Assembly: GCF_030406665.1 (NCBI RefSeq)
Contig: NZ_CP129121.1
Coordinates: 248,001 to 312,000 of the forward strand
Direction: 5' to 3'
From: Halomonas halophila
GTDB lineage: Bacteria > Pseudomonadota > Gammaproteobacteria > Pseudomonadales > Halomonadaceae
Length of the DNA: 64,000 bases
Part shown: positions 37,055 through 44,974 of the stretch, piece by piece
Layout: every line of letters begins with the position of its first letter
Position numbering within the stretch: the first letter of the stretch is position 1
Notes under the pieces: generated by a model
Database searches by the model: none
Told to the model about the DNA's origin: nothing
Seen by the model: only the letters and a program-made list of their open reading frames with translations
Made by a program: the position numbers and the translations under genes

Positions 37055-37987
37055 TCAGCCGCTGATCAGCGGCAGCATCCAGCCGAGGTAGAGCGGGATC
37101 AGCAGCGGGGCGGCGAGGGTGGTGAGCAGCACGGCCAGGGCGCCCTTCTCCGGGGCCATGCCGAGCTCCATGGCGACCACCACCACGTTGGCGGCCATCG
37201 GCACCACGCCGATCAGCAGCAGCGCCGTGGCCAGTGCGGGCGACAGGCCGGTCGTGGCCTGCAGGGCCAGTACCGCGCCCAGCGCCAGCAGCGGCCAGAA
37301 GACGTAGCGCACCGCCACGCAGGCGCCGATGAAGCGCCAGTCGAACTGGCGTATCGAGACCCGCCCCAGCGTCATGCCGATGATCATCATGCCGAGCAGG
37401 GTATAGGCGGGCGGGAAGACCTCGAGCCCCTCCATCACCGCGTTCGGCACCTCGAGGTCGGCGCCCTCCACCAGCAGCGCCGCCAGGAAGGCGTAGATCA
37501 GCGGCAGGCGCAGGATCTTGGCCAGGCTGTCGCGCACCGAGAAGCGACCCCGGGCGCTGAGATAGAAGCCCAGAGTGAACTCGTAGAGGGTCACGCCCAG
37601 CACGCCGAACAGGTACAGCGTCACGCCCTCCGGCGGCAGCAGCACCAGCGCCACCGGCAGGCCGAAGTAGCCGGTGTTGCCGGTGCCGGCGGAGAAGGCC
37701 AGCACCGCGCCTTCCTCGCCGGGCAGGGCGCGCCGGGCCACCGCGCTGACCAGCAGTGCCACCAGGCAGGCGGCGGCGAACAGCGAGGCGGTGATCAGCA
37801 GGTAGGCCGGGGTCGGCCCGCCGAGGATCAGCCCGCGGAAGAAGGTCAGCGGGGCGATCAGGTAGATCAGCAGGGTAGCGATGGGGCGGGGATCGACGGC
37901 CAGCCGCCGGGCCGCCAGCCAGCCCAGGCCGACGAAGGCCAGCAGCGTCCACAGCGGGCCCATTAGGGTATCGGGATCGAGGCTCAT
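37055..37987 (-). CDS. AEC family (auxin efflux carrier-type) transporter
   Basis: A 310-residue membrane protein with about ten helices and the AEC domain layout. GTGNTGYFGLPVAL is the family's unwound-helix motif in the first half, and GVVPMAANVVVVAMELG its counterpart in the second half. Bacterial members move small organic acids such as malate or malonate. It stands alone between the convergent phosphoesterase gene and metF. Substrate unknown. Confidence 0.88.
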   Translation of the reverse strand: MSLDPDTLMGPLWTLLAFVGLGWLAARRLAVDPRPIATLLIYLIAPLTFFRGLILGGPTPAYLLITASLFAAACLVALLVSAVARRALPGEEGAVLAFSAGTGNTGYFGLPVALVLLPPEGVTLYLFGVLGVTLYEFTLGFYLSARGRFSVRDSLAKILRLPLIYAFLAALLVEGADLEVPNAVMEGLEVFPPAYTLLGMMIIGMTLGRVSIRQFDWRFIGACVAVRYVFWPLLALGAVLALQATTGLSPALATALLLIGVVPMAANVVVVAMELGMAPEKGALAVLLTTLAAPLLIPLYLGWMLPLISG

Positions 37988-38099
37988 GCGTCGTCGTCTT
38001 CCTTGTCGAGCGAGGCCTCATGATGCCTGTTCGAGGCAGGACTGTCAGGCGGCCGCGGCGGGTATCTGGAGTCTCAGTCATGAGGAACCCGGGCTCTAC

Positions 38100-38136
38100 A
38101 TGAAAGAAATCGATACAGGACCGACGAAACTTTCAT
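38100..38136. promoter_or_regulatory. Inverted repeat upstream of metF
   Basis: ATGAAAG-N23-CTTTCAT lies about 97 bases before the metF start. Each arm contains TGAA or TTCA, the outer letters of MetR half-sites, but the spacing is not that of a single MetR box. A candidate only. Confidence 0.3.
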
Positions 38137-38232
38137 TGGTCGGCGCGCCGCCGGCTGTCCACAATAGGCGCATTCATCCGCCGCCCGTCGCCGACGCGGC
38201 TCCTTCACCGCTCCATCAAGAGGACTGGATCG

Positions 38233-39075
38233 ATGAGCGCACAAGAGCACCCGCTGGGTATCAGCTTCGAATTCTTCCCGCCGAACACCGAGGCCGGGCG
38301 TGACAAGCTGATGCAGACCCGGGATGCCCTGGCCACCCGCGGCCCGCGCTTCTTCTCCGTCACCTACGGCGCCGGCGGCTCCACCCAGCATCGCACCACC
38401 GACACCGTGCGCATGGTGCGCGAGTCCGGCTTCACCACCGCGCCGCACCTGTCCTGCATCGGCAGCGAGAAGGCGGCCCTGCGCGACCTGCTGGCCCAGT
38501 ATCGCGAGGAAGGCATCGACAGCCTGGTGGCCCTGCGCGGCGACCTGCCCTCCGGCATGGGCGGCATCGGCGAGCTGCGCTATGCCAACGAACTGGTCGA
38601 GTTCATCCGCGAGGAGACCGGCGACCACTTCAACATCGCCGTGGCCGCCTATCCGGAGACCCATCCTCAGGCGCCGAACGCCGACCGCGACGTGGAGAAC
38701 TTCGCGCGCAAGATGAAGGCCGGGGCGAACCTCGCCATCACCCAGTACTTCTTCAACGCCGACGCCTATTTCCGCTTCGTCGAACGGGCCCGCGCCCTGG
38801 GCGTCGAGGCGCCGATCGTGCCCGGTATCATGCCGATCACCAACTACACCAAGCTGGCACGCTTCTCCGATGCCTGCGGCGCCGAGATTCCGCGCTGGAT
38901 CCGCAAGCAGCTCGAGGCCTACGGCGACGACAGCGAGTCCATCGCCGCCTTCGGCGAGGACGTGATCTCACGCCTGAGCCAGCGCCTGCTCGACGGCGGC
39001 GCGCCGGGGCTGCACTTCTACACGCTGAACCAGGCCGAGCCCTCGCTGCGGGTGGTGGACAACATCTGCGGCTGA
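38233..39075 (+). CDS. metF: 5,10-methylenetetrahydrofolate reductase
   Basis: A flavin-dependent TIM-barrel enzyme of 280 residues that makes methyl-tetrahydrofolate for methionine synthesis. It shows GISFEFFPPNTEAGRDKL at the N-terminus with the catalytic Glu, FSVTYGAGGSTQHRT, LVALRGDLPSG, FARKMKAGANLAITQYFFN and IVPGIMPITNYTKLARF. Start ATG at 38233 follows CAAGAGGACTGGATCG. The end of the gene is repeated just downstream in the same frame, so read-through of the stop would add 30 residues ending in a second copy of its own C-terminus. Confidence 0.97.
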   Translation: MSAQEHPLGISFEFFPPNTEAGRDKLMQTRDALATRGPRFFSVTYGAGGSTQHRTTDTVRMVRESGFTTAPHLSCIGSEKAALRDLLAQYREEGIDSLVALRGDLPSGMGGIGELRYANELVEFIREETGDHFNIAVAAYPETHPQAPNADRDVENFARKMKAGANLAITQYFFNADAYFRFVERARALGVEAPIVPGIMPITNYTKLARFSDACGAEIPRWIRKQLEAYGDDSESIAAFGEDVISRLSQRLLDGGAPGLHFYTLNQAEPSLRVVDNICG

Positions 39076-39171
39076 GCCCAAGGGCAGCCCCGGCTGCACT
39101 TCCCTTTCTATCTCGGCCTGAGCCAGGCCGAGCCCTCGCTGCGGGTGGCGGACAACATCTGCGGCTGAGCC
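39006..39171 (+). repeat. Tandem duplication of the metF 3' end
   Basis: Copy 1 (39006-39078) is the last part of metF with its stop. Copy 2 (39090-39171) repeats it with a 9-base insertion and scattered changes; its final 50 or so bases differ by one base. Both encode QAEPSLRV[V/A]DNICG-stop, and copy 2 lies in the same frame as metF. It is a partial gene duplication, not a gene. Confidence 0.9.
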
Positions 39172-39192
39172 GATGGCGCAGCGTGACGTAAG

Positions 39193-39227
39193 AAGGGCCC
39201 TGCCAGCGATGGCAGTGCCTTTTGTTT
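39193..39227 (+). terminator. Terminator after metF
   Basis: AAGGGCCCTGCCA, loop GCGA, TGGCAGTGCCTT followed by TTGTTTT; one mismatch in the stem. Confidence 0.75.
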
Positions 39228-39341
39228 TCCGGCTCGTGGGAAGCCGGCGCATCGACGGTCCGTCTCCCGAACACATCTGTCTCCTGAATAGGCCGCGAGC
39301 CGTATCGGCTGGAGCCCGTGCCCGGTGACGCGGACAACGCA

Positions 39342-39368
39342 AAAGGGCCCGCCAATGGCGGGCCCTTT
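39342..39368. terminator. Terminator after the TRAP permease gene
   Basis: Perfect 12-bp arms AAAGGGCCCGCC / GGCGGGCCCTTT with a 3-base loop. On the minus strand the stem is followed by a T-run, so it ends the TAXI-TRAP operon; it may also catch transcripts from metF. Confidence 0.85.
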
Positions 39369-39399
39369 CTGCATCCATGCTTCGGCGATGGCGATCGCG

Positions 39400-41589
39400 T
39401 CAGCTCGACGTCGCCGTGCGGGGCGTGCCGCCGCCGTGACGGCCTCGCTGCATCAGCAGCAGGGCCGCGCCGATGGCCAGTCCCGCCACGTCGGTGACGA
39501 TGCCGCCGTAGATCATGCACAGCGCGCCGACCAGCATCACCAGCCGCTGCCACTGCTTCACCGGGCCGAAGAACCAGGACTGCACGGTGGCCGACAGCAG
39601 CACGATGCCGAGAGTGGCGGTCACGCCGACCCGCAGGATCTGCAGCCAGGAGCCTTCCATCAGCATCGCCGGGCTGTAGAAGAACATGAACGGCACGATG
39701 AAGGCGGCCAGGCCGATCTTGAACGAGGCCACCGAGGTGCCCATGGCGTTGTCCCCGGAGATGCCTGCCGCCGCGTAGGAGGCCAGCGCCACCGGTGGAG
39801 TGATCGCCGAGACCACCGCGAAGTAGAACACGAAGAAGTGCGCTACCAGCGGCTGGATGCCGATCTCGATCAGGCCGGGGGCGACCACCGAGGCGGCCAC
39901 CGCGTAGGCGGCCGTGGTCGGCATGCCCATGCCCAGCAGGATCGAGATGCACATGGCGAAGAACAGTGCCAGCAGCTGGCTGACGCCGGCCAGGCCGAGC
40001 AGCAGCGAGGAGAAGCGTGCGCCGACGCCGGTCAGGGCGATGACGCCGACGATCAGGCCGGCGCAGGCGCACACGGCGATGATCTGGATGGCCATGGTGC
40101 CGGCCAGCTGCAGGGCCTTGAGGATGGCGCGGGGGCCCATCTTGTAGGGCGAGATCCAGCTCACCATGGCGGCCGAGGCGGTGGCCAGGGTGCCGGCGCG
40201 GATCACCGAGTAGCCCATGAACAGCGCGGCGATCAGGATGATGATCGGCGCGAACAGGTAGACCTGCTTGACCAGCTTCGAGAACAGCGGGATCTCGTCC
40301 TTGCGCATGCCGCGCATGCCCTTGCGGGCGGCCTCGAAGTCGACCATGCAGTAGATCGACAGGAAGTAGAGGATGGCCGGGATCAGCGCGGCCACGGCGA
40401 TCTCGGTGTACGGGATGCCGGTGACCTCGGCCATGATGAAGGCGCCCGCGCCCATGATCGGCGGCATGATCTGCCCGCCGGTGGAGGCGGCGGCCTCGAT
40501 GGCGCCGGCGCTGCGGCCGGGGTAGCCCACCTTCTTCATCAGCGGGATGGTCAGCGAGCCGGTGGAGACCACGTTGCCGGCGCTGGTGCCGTTGATCATG
40601 CCCATCAGGCCGGAGGCGAAGATCGACACCTTGGCCGGGCCGCCGCGGGCGCGGCCGGCGGCGGCGAAGGCGAAGTTGACGAAGTAGTCGCCGACCTTCG
40701 AGGCCTGCAGGAAGGCGGCGAAGATGATGAACAGGATGATGTAGGTCGAGGACACCGCGGTGGTCGGCCCGAGCACGCCGGCGTCGGTGTAGACCTGGCT
40801 GAAGAAGCGGCCCACCGAGAGGCCCGGATAGCCGAGGAAGCCCGGCAGGTAGGGGCCGGCGAACACGTAGATCAGGAAGATGGAGGCGATGATCACCAGC
40901 GCCAGGCCGGCCACGCGGCGGGTCAGCTCGAGGATCAGCGCCGCGCCGGCGATCGCCGCGTAGGAGATGCCCATGGGCGCGAAGGGCGTGCCGGTGGAGG
41001 CGCGCAGCGGGCTGTTGAACATCACCAGCAGGTAGCCGGCGCTGGCCACGGCGCAGACCATCAGCACCAGGTCGGCCGGCGACAGGCGGTTGCGATACTG
41101 GCGGAAGCTCCACGACAGCACGATGGCGGCGGCGGTGGCCAGCATCAGCGGGTAGCCGTAGTGGAAGGCCTCGACCTCGGGGGCGATGCGCATGGCGCCG
41201 TCGTTCATGGCGCTCTGCATCATGAACACCTGGAACAGCGCGTAGCCCGCGGGAATCAGCAGCGCATAGCTCAGCCAGCCCAGCCAGGCGGGCGAGCGGG
41301 CACGGCCTTCGTCGGCGAAGCGGGTGCCGGCATAGAGGCCGTAGCCGAGGATCAGCGCGCCGCAGATGTGCACGATGCGGAACGACCAGGTCTCCATCGG
41401 ATAGAGGTTCAGCGAGATCAGATGGAAACTGGAGTAGGCGATGGCAATGGCGGCGAATAGCAGCCACTGCCAACCGGTGTAGAGGCGGCGGTTGGATTCC
41501 ACCGCATCGTCGTCGACGCCCTCGGCGACGACGGGAGTGACCTCCTCGTCGTCACGCTCGGCGTGACGGGGATCGGGATGCTGGGACAT
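39400..41589 (-). CDS. TRAP transporter permease, fused 4TM/12TM (TAXI type)
   Basis: A 729-residue membrane protein that fuses the small DctQ-like and large DctM-like permeases, as usual for TAXI-type TRAP systems. Segments include GLMGMINGTSAGNVVSTGS, AGAIEAAASTGGQIMPPIMG, LLGMGMPTTAAYAVAASVV and AITPPVALASYAAAGISG. About 18 hydrophobic helices follow a hydrophilic acidic N-terminus. The ATG at 41589 is preferred over the GTG at 41598 because GAGGG is spaced for it. The binding protein gene lies immediately upstream on the same strand, ending 83 bases before it. Substrates of TAXI systems include glutamate, 2-oxoglutarate and other carboxylates; not decided here. Confidence 0.93.
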   Translation of the reverse strand: MSQHPDPRHAERDDEEVTPVVAEGVDDDAVESNRRLYTGWQWLLFAAIAIAYSSFHLISLNLYPMETWSFRIVHICGALILGYGLYAGTRFADEGRARSPAWLGWLSYALLIPAGYALFQVFMMQSAMNDGAMRIAPEVEAFHYGYPLMLATAAAIVLSWSFRQYRNRLSPADLVLMVCAVASAGYLLVMFNSPLRASTGTPFAPMGISYAAIAGAALILELTRRVAGLALVIIASIFLIYVFAGPYLPGFLGYPGLSVGRFFSQVYTDAGVLGPTTAVSSTYIILFIIFAAFLQASKVGDYFVNFAFAAAGRARGGPAKVSIFASGLMGMINGTSAGNVVSTGSLTIPLMKKVGYPGRSAGAIEAAASTGGQIMPPIMGAGAFIMAEVTGIPYTEIAVAALIPAILYFLSIYCMVDFEAARKGMRGMRKDEIPLFSKLVKQVYLFAPIIILIAALFMGYSVIRAGTLATASAAMVSWISPYKMGPRAILKALQLAGTMAIQIIAVCACAGLIVGVIALTGVGARFSSLLLGLAGVSQLLALFFAMCISILLGMGMPTTAAYAVAASVVAPGLIEIGIQPLVAHFFVFYFAVVSAITPPVALASYAAAGISGDNAMGTSVASFKIGLAAFIVPFMFFYSPAMLMEGSWLQILRVGVTATLGIVLLSATVQSWFFGPVKQWQRLVMLVGALCMIYGGIVTDVAGLAIGAALLLMQRGRHGGGTPRTATSS

Positions 41590-41672
41590 GGGAGTCACCC
41601 TCGGGGAACAGGCGATGATGCGACGGACGCCCCCGCGCCGGGATGGCGCGGGGGCGCGGAACGGTCAGTGGA

Positions 41673-42650
41673 TCAGAGCTTCTGGTCTTCCGGGATCTCG
41701 TAGCCGTTTTCCTCGTACCAGCGCACGGCGCCCGGGTGGAACGGCAGCACGGTGTTGTACTGGATGTTCTCCGGCACGCTGAACTGGGCGCTGCGGTGGA
41801 TGTCGCGCATGCGGTCGTTGTTTTCCAGGCTCAGCTTGGTGATCTCGTAGACGAAGTCCTCGGGCAGGTCACAGCCACCGATGGTGAAGTTCCACATGGA
41901 GACCGCCTGAGCGTCTTCCTCGAGGGTCTGGTAGGTGCTGGCCGGGATCTGGAACGGCGAGACCGGGAAGGCGTCGACGATCTGCTGCTGCTCTTCGTCG
42001 GTGAACTCGATGATGTTGACGTCGGTCTGCACCTCGAGCTGGCTGACCGCCGGCACCGGGATGCCCGCGGCGAAGGCGATGACGTCGATCAGGCCGTCCT
42101 GCAGCTGGCCGCCGAGGTCGTTCCAGCCGCCGTTGCGGCGCTCGAAGTCCACGCCCAGTTCCTCGAGGATCTTGGGGAAGTAGGTGTCGGACGTGGAGGC
42201 CGCCGGGCCGAAGCCGATGGTGGCGCCGTCGGGGATGTCGGAGATCGACTCGATGCCGCTGTCGGCCAGGGTGGTGATGGAGAACGGGGTCTCGTACATC
42301 GGGAACAGTGCGCAGACGTTGTCCATCGGCACGCCGGGAGCCAGCGGGCTCTGGCCGGCCTTCGCCTCGGCGGCCGGACCCATGGTGGTCAGGCCCAGGG
42401 CCAGGTCACCGGTGTGCACCAGCGCCAGGTTCTGGTTGGGGCCGCCGGTCACTTCGCCGCCGCCGGAGAGGCCCAGCTCGTCGGCGATCATGTTGGCCCA
42501 GCCGGAGCCGTAGACGAAGTAGGTGCCGCCCTGGCTGGCGGTGCCCACGGTGAAGCTCTCCGGCCATTCGCTGCGATCGGCCTGGGCGCTGCCGGCGACC
42601 AGCATGGCGCCGGCCAGGGTGCCGGTGAGGATCCGGGTGGTGGTGGACAT
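41673..42650 (-). CDS. TAXI-family TRAP transporter substrate-binding protein
   Basis: A secreted binding protein of about 325 residues. A signal peptide (ILTGTLAGAMLVAGSAQA, cleavage after residue 21 or so) precedes FTVGTASQGGTYFVYGSGWA, the TAXI-family ligand-pocket motif near the mature N-terminus. GATIGFGPAASTSDTYF and IDVIAFAAGIPVPAVSQLE follow. The frame is open to 42749, but GGGAG before the ATG at 42650 and the signal peptide fix the start. It delivers ligand to the fused permease downstream. The two genes form a complete TAXI-TRAP transporter, separate from the one at the left edge of the window. Confidence 0.93.
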   Translation of the reverse strand: MSTTTRILTGTLAGAMLVAGSAQADRSEWPESFTVGTASQGGTYFVYGSGWANMIADELGLSGGGEVTGGPNQNLALVHTGDLALGLTTMGPAAEAKAGQSPLAPGVPMDNVCALFPMYETPFSITTLADSGIESISDIPDGATIGFGPAASTSDTYFPKILEELGVDFERRNGGWNDLGGQLQDGLIDVIAFAAGIPVPAVSQLEVQTDVNIIEFTDEEQQQIVDAFPVSPFQIPASTYQTLEEDAQAVSMWNFTIGGCDLPEDFVYEITKLSLENNDRMRDIHRSAQFSVPENIQYNTVLPFHPGAVRWYEENGYEIPEDQKL

Positions 42651-42834
42651 GGCGTTTCTCCCGTCGGGATTGTTCATTGTGGTCGGTCCGAGCGGAGAGT
42701 GCTCGGGCCGGCTTGCGACGCCCATGCAGCAGCAAGGGCCGTTCCACAACGGGAAAAGTTTCTTTATTTCATGGAGTTAAAAAAGAGTGTTTCGACAAAG
42801 GTCGAAGTCGCCTGGATGGGGATGTTCCGGGAAT

Positions 42835-42863
42835 CCGCACATGGGGTGGCTCGCCATGTGCGG
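42835..42863. repeat. Inverted repeat upstream of the TAXI operon
   Basis: CCGCACATG and CATGTGCGG separated by 11 bases, with a further direct copy CCGCACAGG just after (42868-42876). It lies between the Na/Pi gene stop and the TAXI start. No T-run is present, so an operator is as likely as a terminator. Confidence 0.5.
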
Positions 42864-42877
42864 AATTCCGCACAGGT

Positions 42878-44590
42878 TCAGTCGGCGGCGTCCGGCGGGC
42901 TCAGTGCCTCCAGCAGGCGGCTGGCCTGATGCAGGTCGTTCATCAGCGAGGAGGCCTGCCAGGCGTCGAGCCGCTGCCGGCGCAGTCGCTCGGCCAGCTC
43001 GTGCTGCCAGTGGCGGCGGGTCTCTTCCAGCCCGCTGCCGGCCTGGGCGCTGTCCGGGGCGTTGGCCAGGCGGTTGAGGCCCTCGGCCACCGCCATGCGC
43101 AGGTCGTCGTGGGCCTCGCGCAGCGGGCTGTCGGGGGCGGCGTGGCGCAGCAGGCTGCGCTGCAGCACTTCGCCGAAGCGCACCGCCTCGACCAGCCGCA
43201 GGCTGCGCTCGTAGAGGGCGTTCAGGCGTGCTTCCTGCGCCTCGGTGAGCGGTACGTCGATGCGGGCGTAGAAGTCGAGGATATCCGCCAGCAGTGGCTT
43301 GATGCGGGCGTGGTAGCGGGCGTTGACCGAGGGCCAGTCGTCGGGATCGATGGCGGCCCGGGCCGCCTCGCGGTCCGGCGGGTGGCCGATGACCTCGGCG
43401 CTGGGCATCAGGATCGCCGCGCACAGCAGGTGATAGGCGCGCCGCTCCAGGCGCCGCGCTTCCTGTTCCATGGCCGCCACGGCGGTGTCGGCGTGCTCCA
43501 GGGCGGTGTCGTCCAGGTAGCGGGCCTGGGCCGGGTCCTGGCGCGCGGGATCCGGCATCCAGCGCTCCAGCCACCCGGCCAGGCGGGAAATCCAGGGCAG
43601 CATCAGCAGGATGCCGAGGCCGTTGAACAGGGTGTGGAAGAGTGCCAGCTTCAGCGTCCAGTCGTCCGCGGCGATGCCGAACAGGCCGGCCAGGGCGTCG
43701 ACCAGCCAGGCCAGCGGCAGCAGCAGGGCCAGGGCCACGCAGGCGGTGATCAGGTTGAAGATCACATGGGCGCCGGCCAGCCGGCGCCCGGCGCTGCCCG
43801 CGCCCAGGGCGCCCATCAGGGCGGTCACGGTGGTGCCGACGTTGGCGCCGATGGCGATGGCCAGCGCCGGCAGGTAGGGCAGCTGCCCCGAGGCCAGCGC
43901 GGTGAGGATGATCAGCAGCGTGGCGTGGCTCGACTGCATCACCACGGTGGCGACCACGCCGAACAGCACGAACAGCGGCCAGTGCCAGATGTGATCGCCG
44001 GCCAGGCCGTCCAGCGACAGGCCGTCCTGCCAGGCCTCGAAGCCCAGCTTCATGAAGTCGATGCCGAGAAACAGCAGCCCCACGCCGAGCAGCAGGGTGG
44101 CGATTCCGGCGCGGGCGCCCTGCAGCACCCGCCCGCCGATCAGCCCCAGCGCCAGCAGCGGCATGGCGTAGCTGGCCAGGTCGATCTTGAGGCCGAAGGC
44201 GGCGATCAGCCAGGCGCCGGTGGTGGTGCCGAGATTGGCGCCGAAGATCAGGGCGATGGCGCCGGGCAGAGCGACCAGCCCCGCGCCGACGAAGGACATC
44301 GCCAGCAGGGTGACCAGCGAGCTGGACTGGACCAGGGCGGTGGTCAGCGCGCCGACGCCGATGGCTCGCAGCGGGCCGCGGGTGGCGTCGTGCAGCCAGC
44401 GGTCGAGGGTGCCGCCGGAGAGGCGCTTGATGGCGTCCTCGAGATGGGTCATGCCCCACAGGAAGACGCCGAGGCCGGCGGCCAGGGTGGCCAGGTCGAC
44501 GCGTGCCACCAGCAGGGCGGCGGCCGCGGCCAGGCCGAGCGCCTCGAGCACCCGGCGGGGCGGGATCAGCGGTCGGGCCGCGGCGAACAC
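42878..44590 (-). CDS. Na/Pi cotransporter family protein with PhoU-like C-terminus
   Basis: A 570-residue protein of the NptA/YjbB type. Two QSSS-type repeats, TTALVQSSSLVTLLAMSFVG and VVMQSSHATLLIILTALASG, are the hallmarks, each followed by a GANLGTT or GANVGTT motif (FGANLGTTTGAW; IGANVGTTVTALMG). The C-terminal 220 residues are helical with charged heptads, as in PhoU. In E. coli YjbB this family exports phosphate. The start is a GTG 7 bases after the yheV stop with only a weak ribosome site, so translation may be coupled to yheV. It is the last gene of a prlC-yheV-Na/Pi run. Confidence 0.87.
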   Translation of the reverse strand: MFAAARPLIPPRRVLEALGLAAAAALLVARVDLATLAAGLGVFLWGMTHLEDAIKRLSGGTLDRWLHDATRGPLRAIGVGALTTALVQSSSLVTLLAMSFVGAGLVALPGAIALIFGANLGTTTGAWLIAAFGLKIDLASYAMPLLALGLIGGRVLQGARAGIATLLLGVGLLFLGIDFMKLGFEAWQDGLSLDGLAGDHIWHWPLFVLFGVVATVVMQSSHATLLIILTALASGQLPYLPALAIAIGANVGTTVTALMGALGAGSAGRRLAGAHVIFNLITACVALALLLPLAWLVDALAGLFGIAADDWTLKLALFHTLFNGLGILLMLPWISRLAGWLERWMPDPARQDPAQARYLDDTALEHADTAVAAMEQEARRLERRAYHLLCAAILMPSAEVIGHPPDREAARAAIDPDDWPSVNARYHARIKPLLADILDFYARIDVPLTEAQEARLNALYERSLRLVEAVRFGEVLQRSLLRHAAPDSPLREAHDDLRMAVAEGLNRLANAPDSAQAGSGLEETRRHWQHELAERLRRQRLDAWQASSLMNDLHQASRLLEALSPPDAAD

Positions 44591-44597
44591 GGGTGGC

Positions 44598-44840
44598 TCA
44601 GCCCTTGGGATCGAGGATCTTCACGGTCTGCAGGTCGTCGGCCTGCGGCTCGCTCGGCTCGCGGTTGACCCGGGTCTCGAGCTCGGGCATCGCCTGCTCC
44701 TCGATGGGCAGCTGCTCGAAGAAGTCGCAGCTCACGCACTCGCGGTAGCGGATACCGTGCTGCTCCCAGCTGCGGATGCGATCCATCTCGGCGCAGCGCG
44801 GGCAGATGGCGCCGGCGATAAAGCGTTTCTGGGTGGCCAT
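44598..44840 (-). CDS. yheV: YheV-family zinc ribbon protein
   Basis: An 80-residue small protein with two CxxC knuckles, ICPRCAEMDRI and RECVSCDFFEQ, and the family N-terminus MATQKRFIAGA. The C-terminal half is acidic and looks disordered. The function of YheV is unknown; it is often found beside prlC, as here (prlC ends 134 bases upstream). The ATG at 44840 has an AGGAGG ribosome site 6 bases upstream. The frame extends to 44906, but that extension is not needed. Confidence 0.88.
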   Translation of the reverse strand: MATQKRFIAGAICPRCAEMDRIRSWEQHGIRYRECVSCDFFEQLPIEEQAMPELETRVNREPSEPQADDLQTVKILDPKG

Positions 44841-44900
44841 GAGGCCTCCTGGGAATCGATGAATGTGGCGTGTCACGGCACGTCGTGCCGTCATTCTAAC

Positions 44901-44938
44901 CGACACGGCGCGCCGGGGTGGGCCGGCGCGCCGTGTCG
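44901..44938. repeat. 16-bp inverted repeat between prlC and yheV
   Basis: CGACACGGCGCGCCGG, loop GGTGGG, and its perfect complement. The stem is very strong but lacks a T-run on either strand. It may attenuate or stabilise the prlC-yheV transcript. Confidence 0.65.
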
Positions 44939-44974
44939 ATGACGTCGGTCAGGCGGCTGTCTCGGGTCGCTTGA

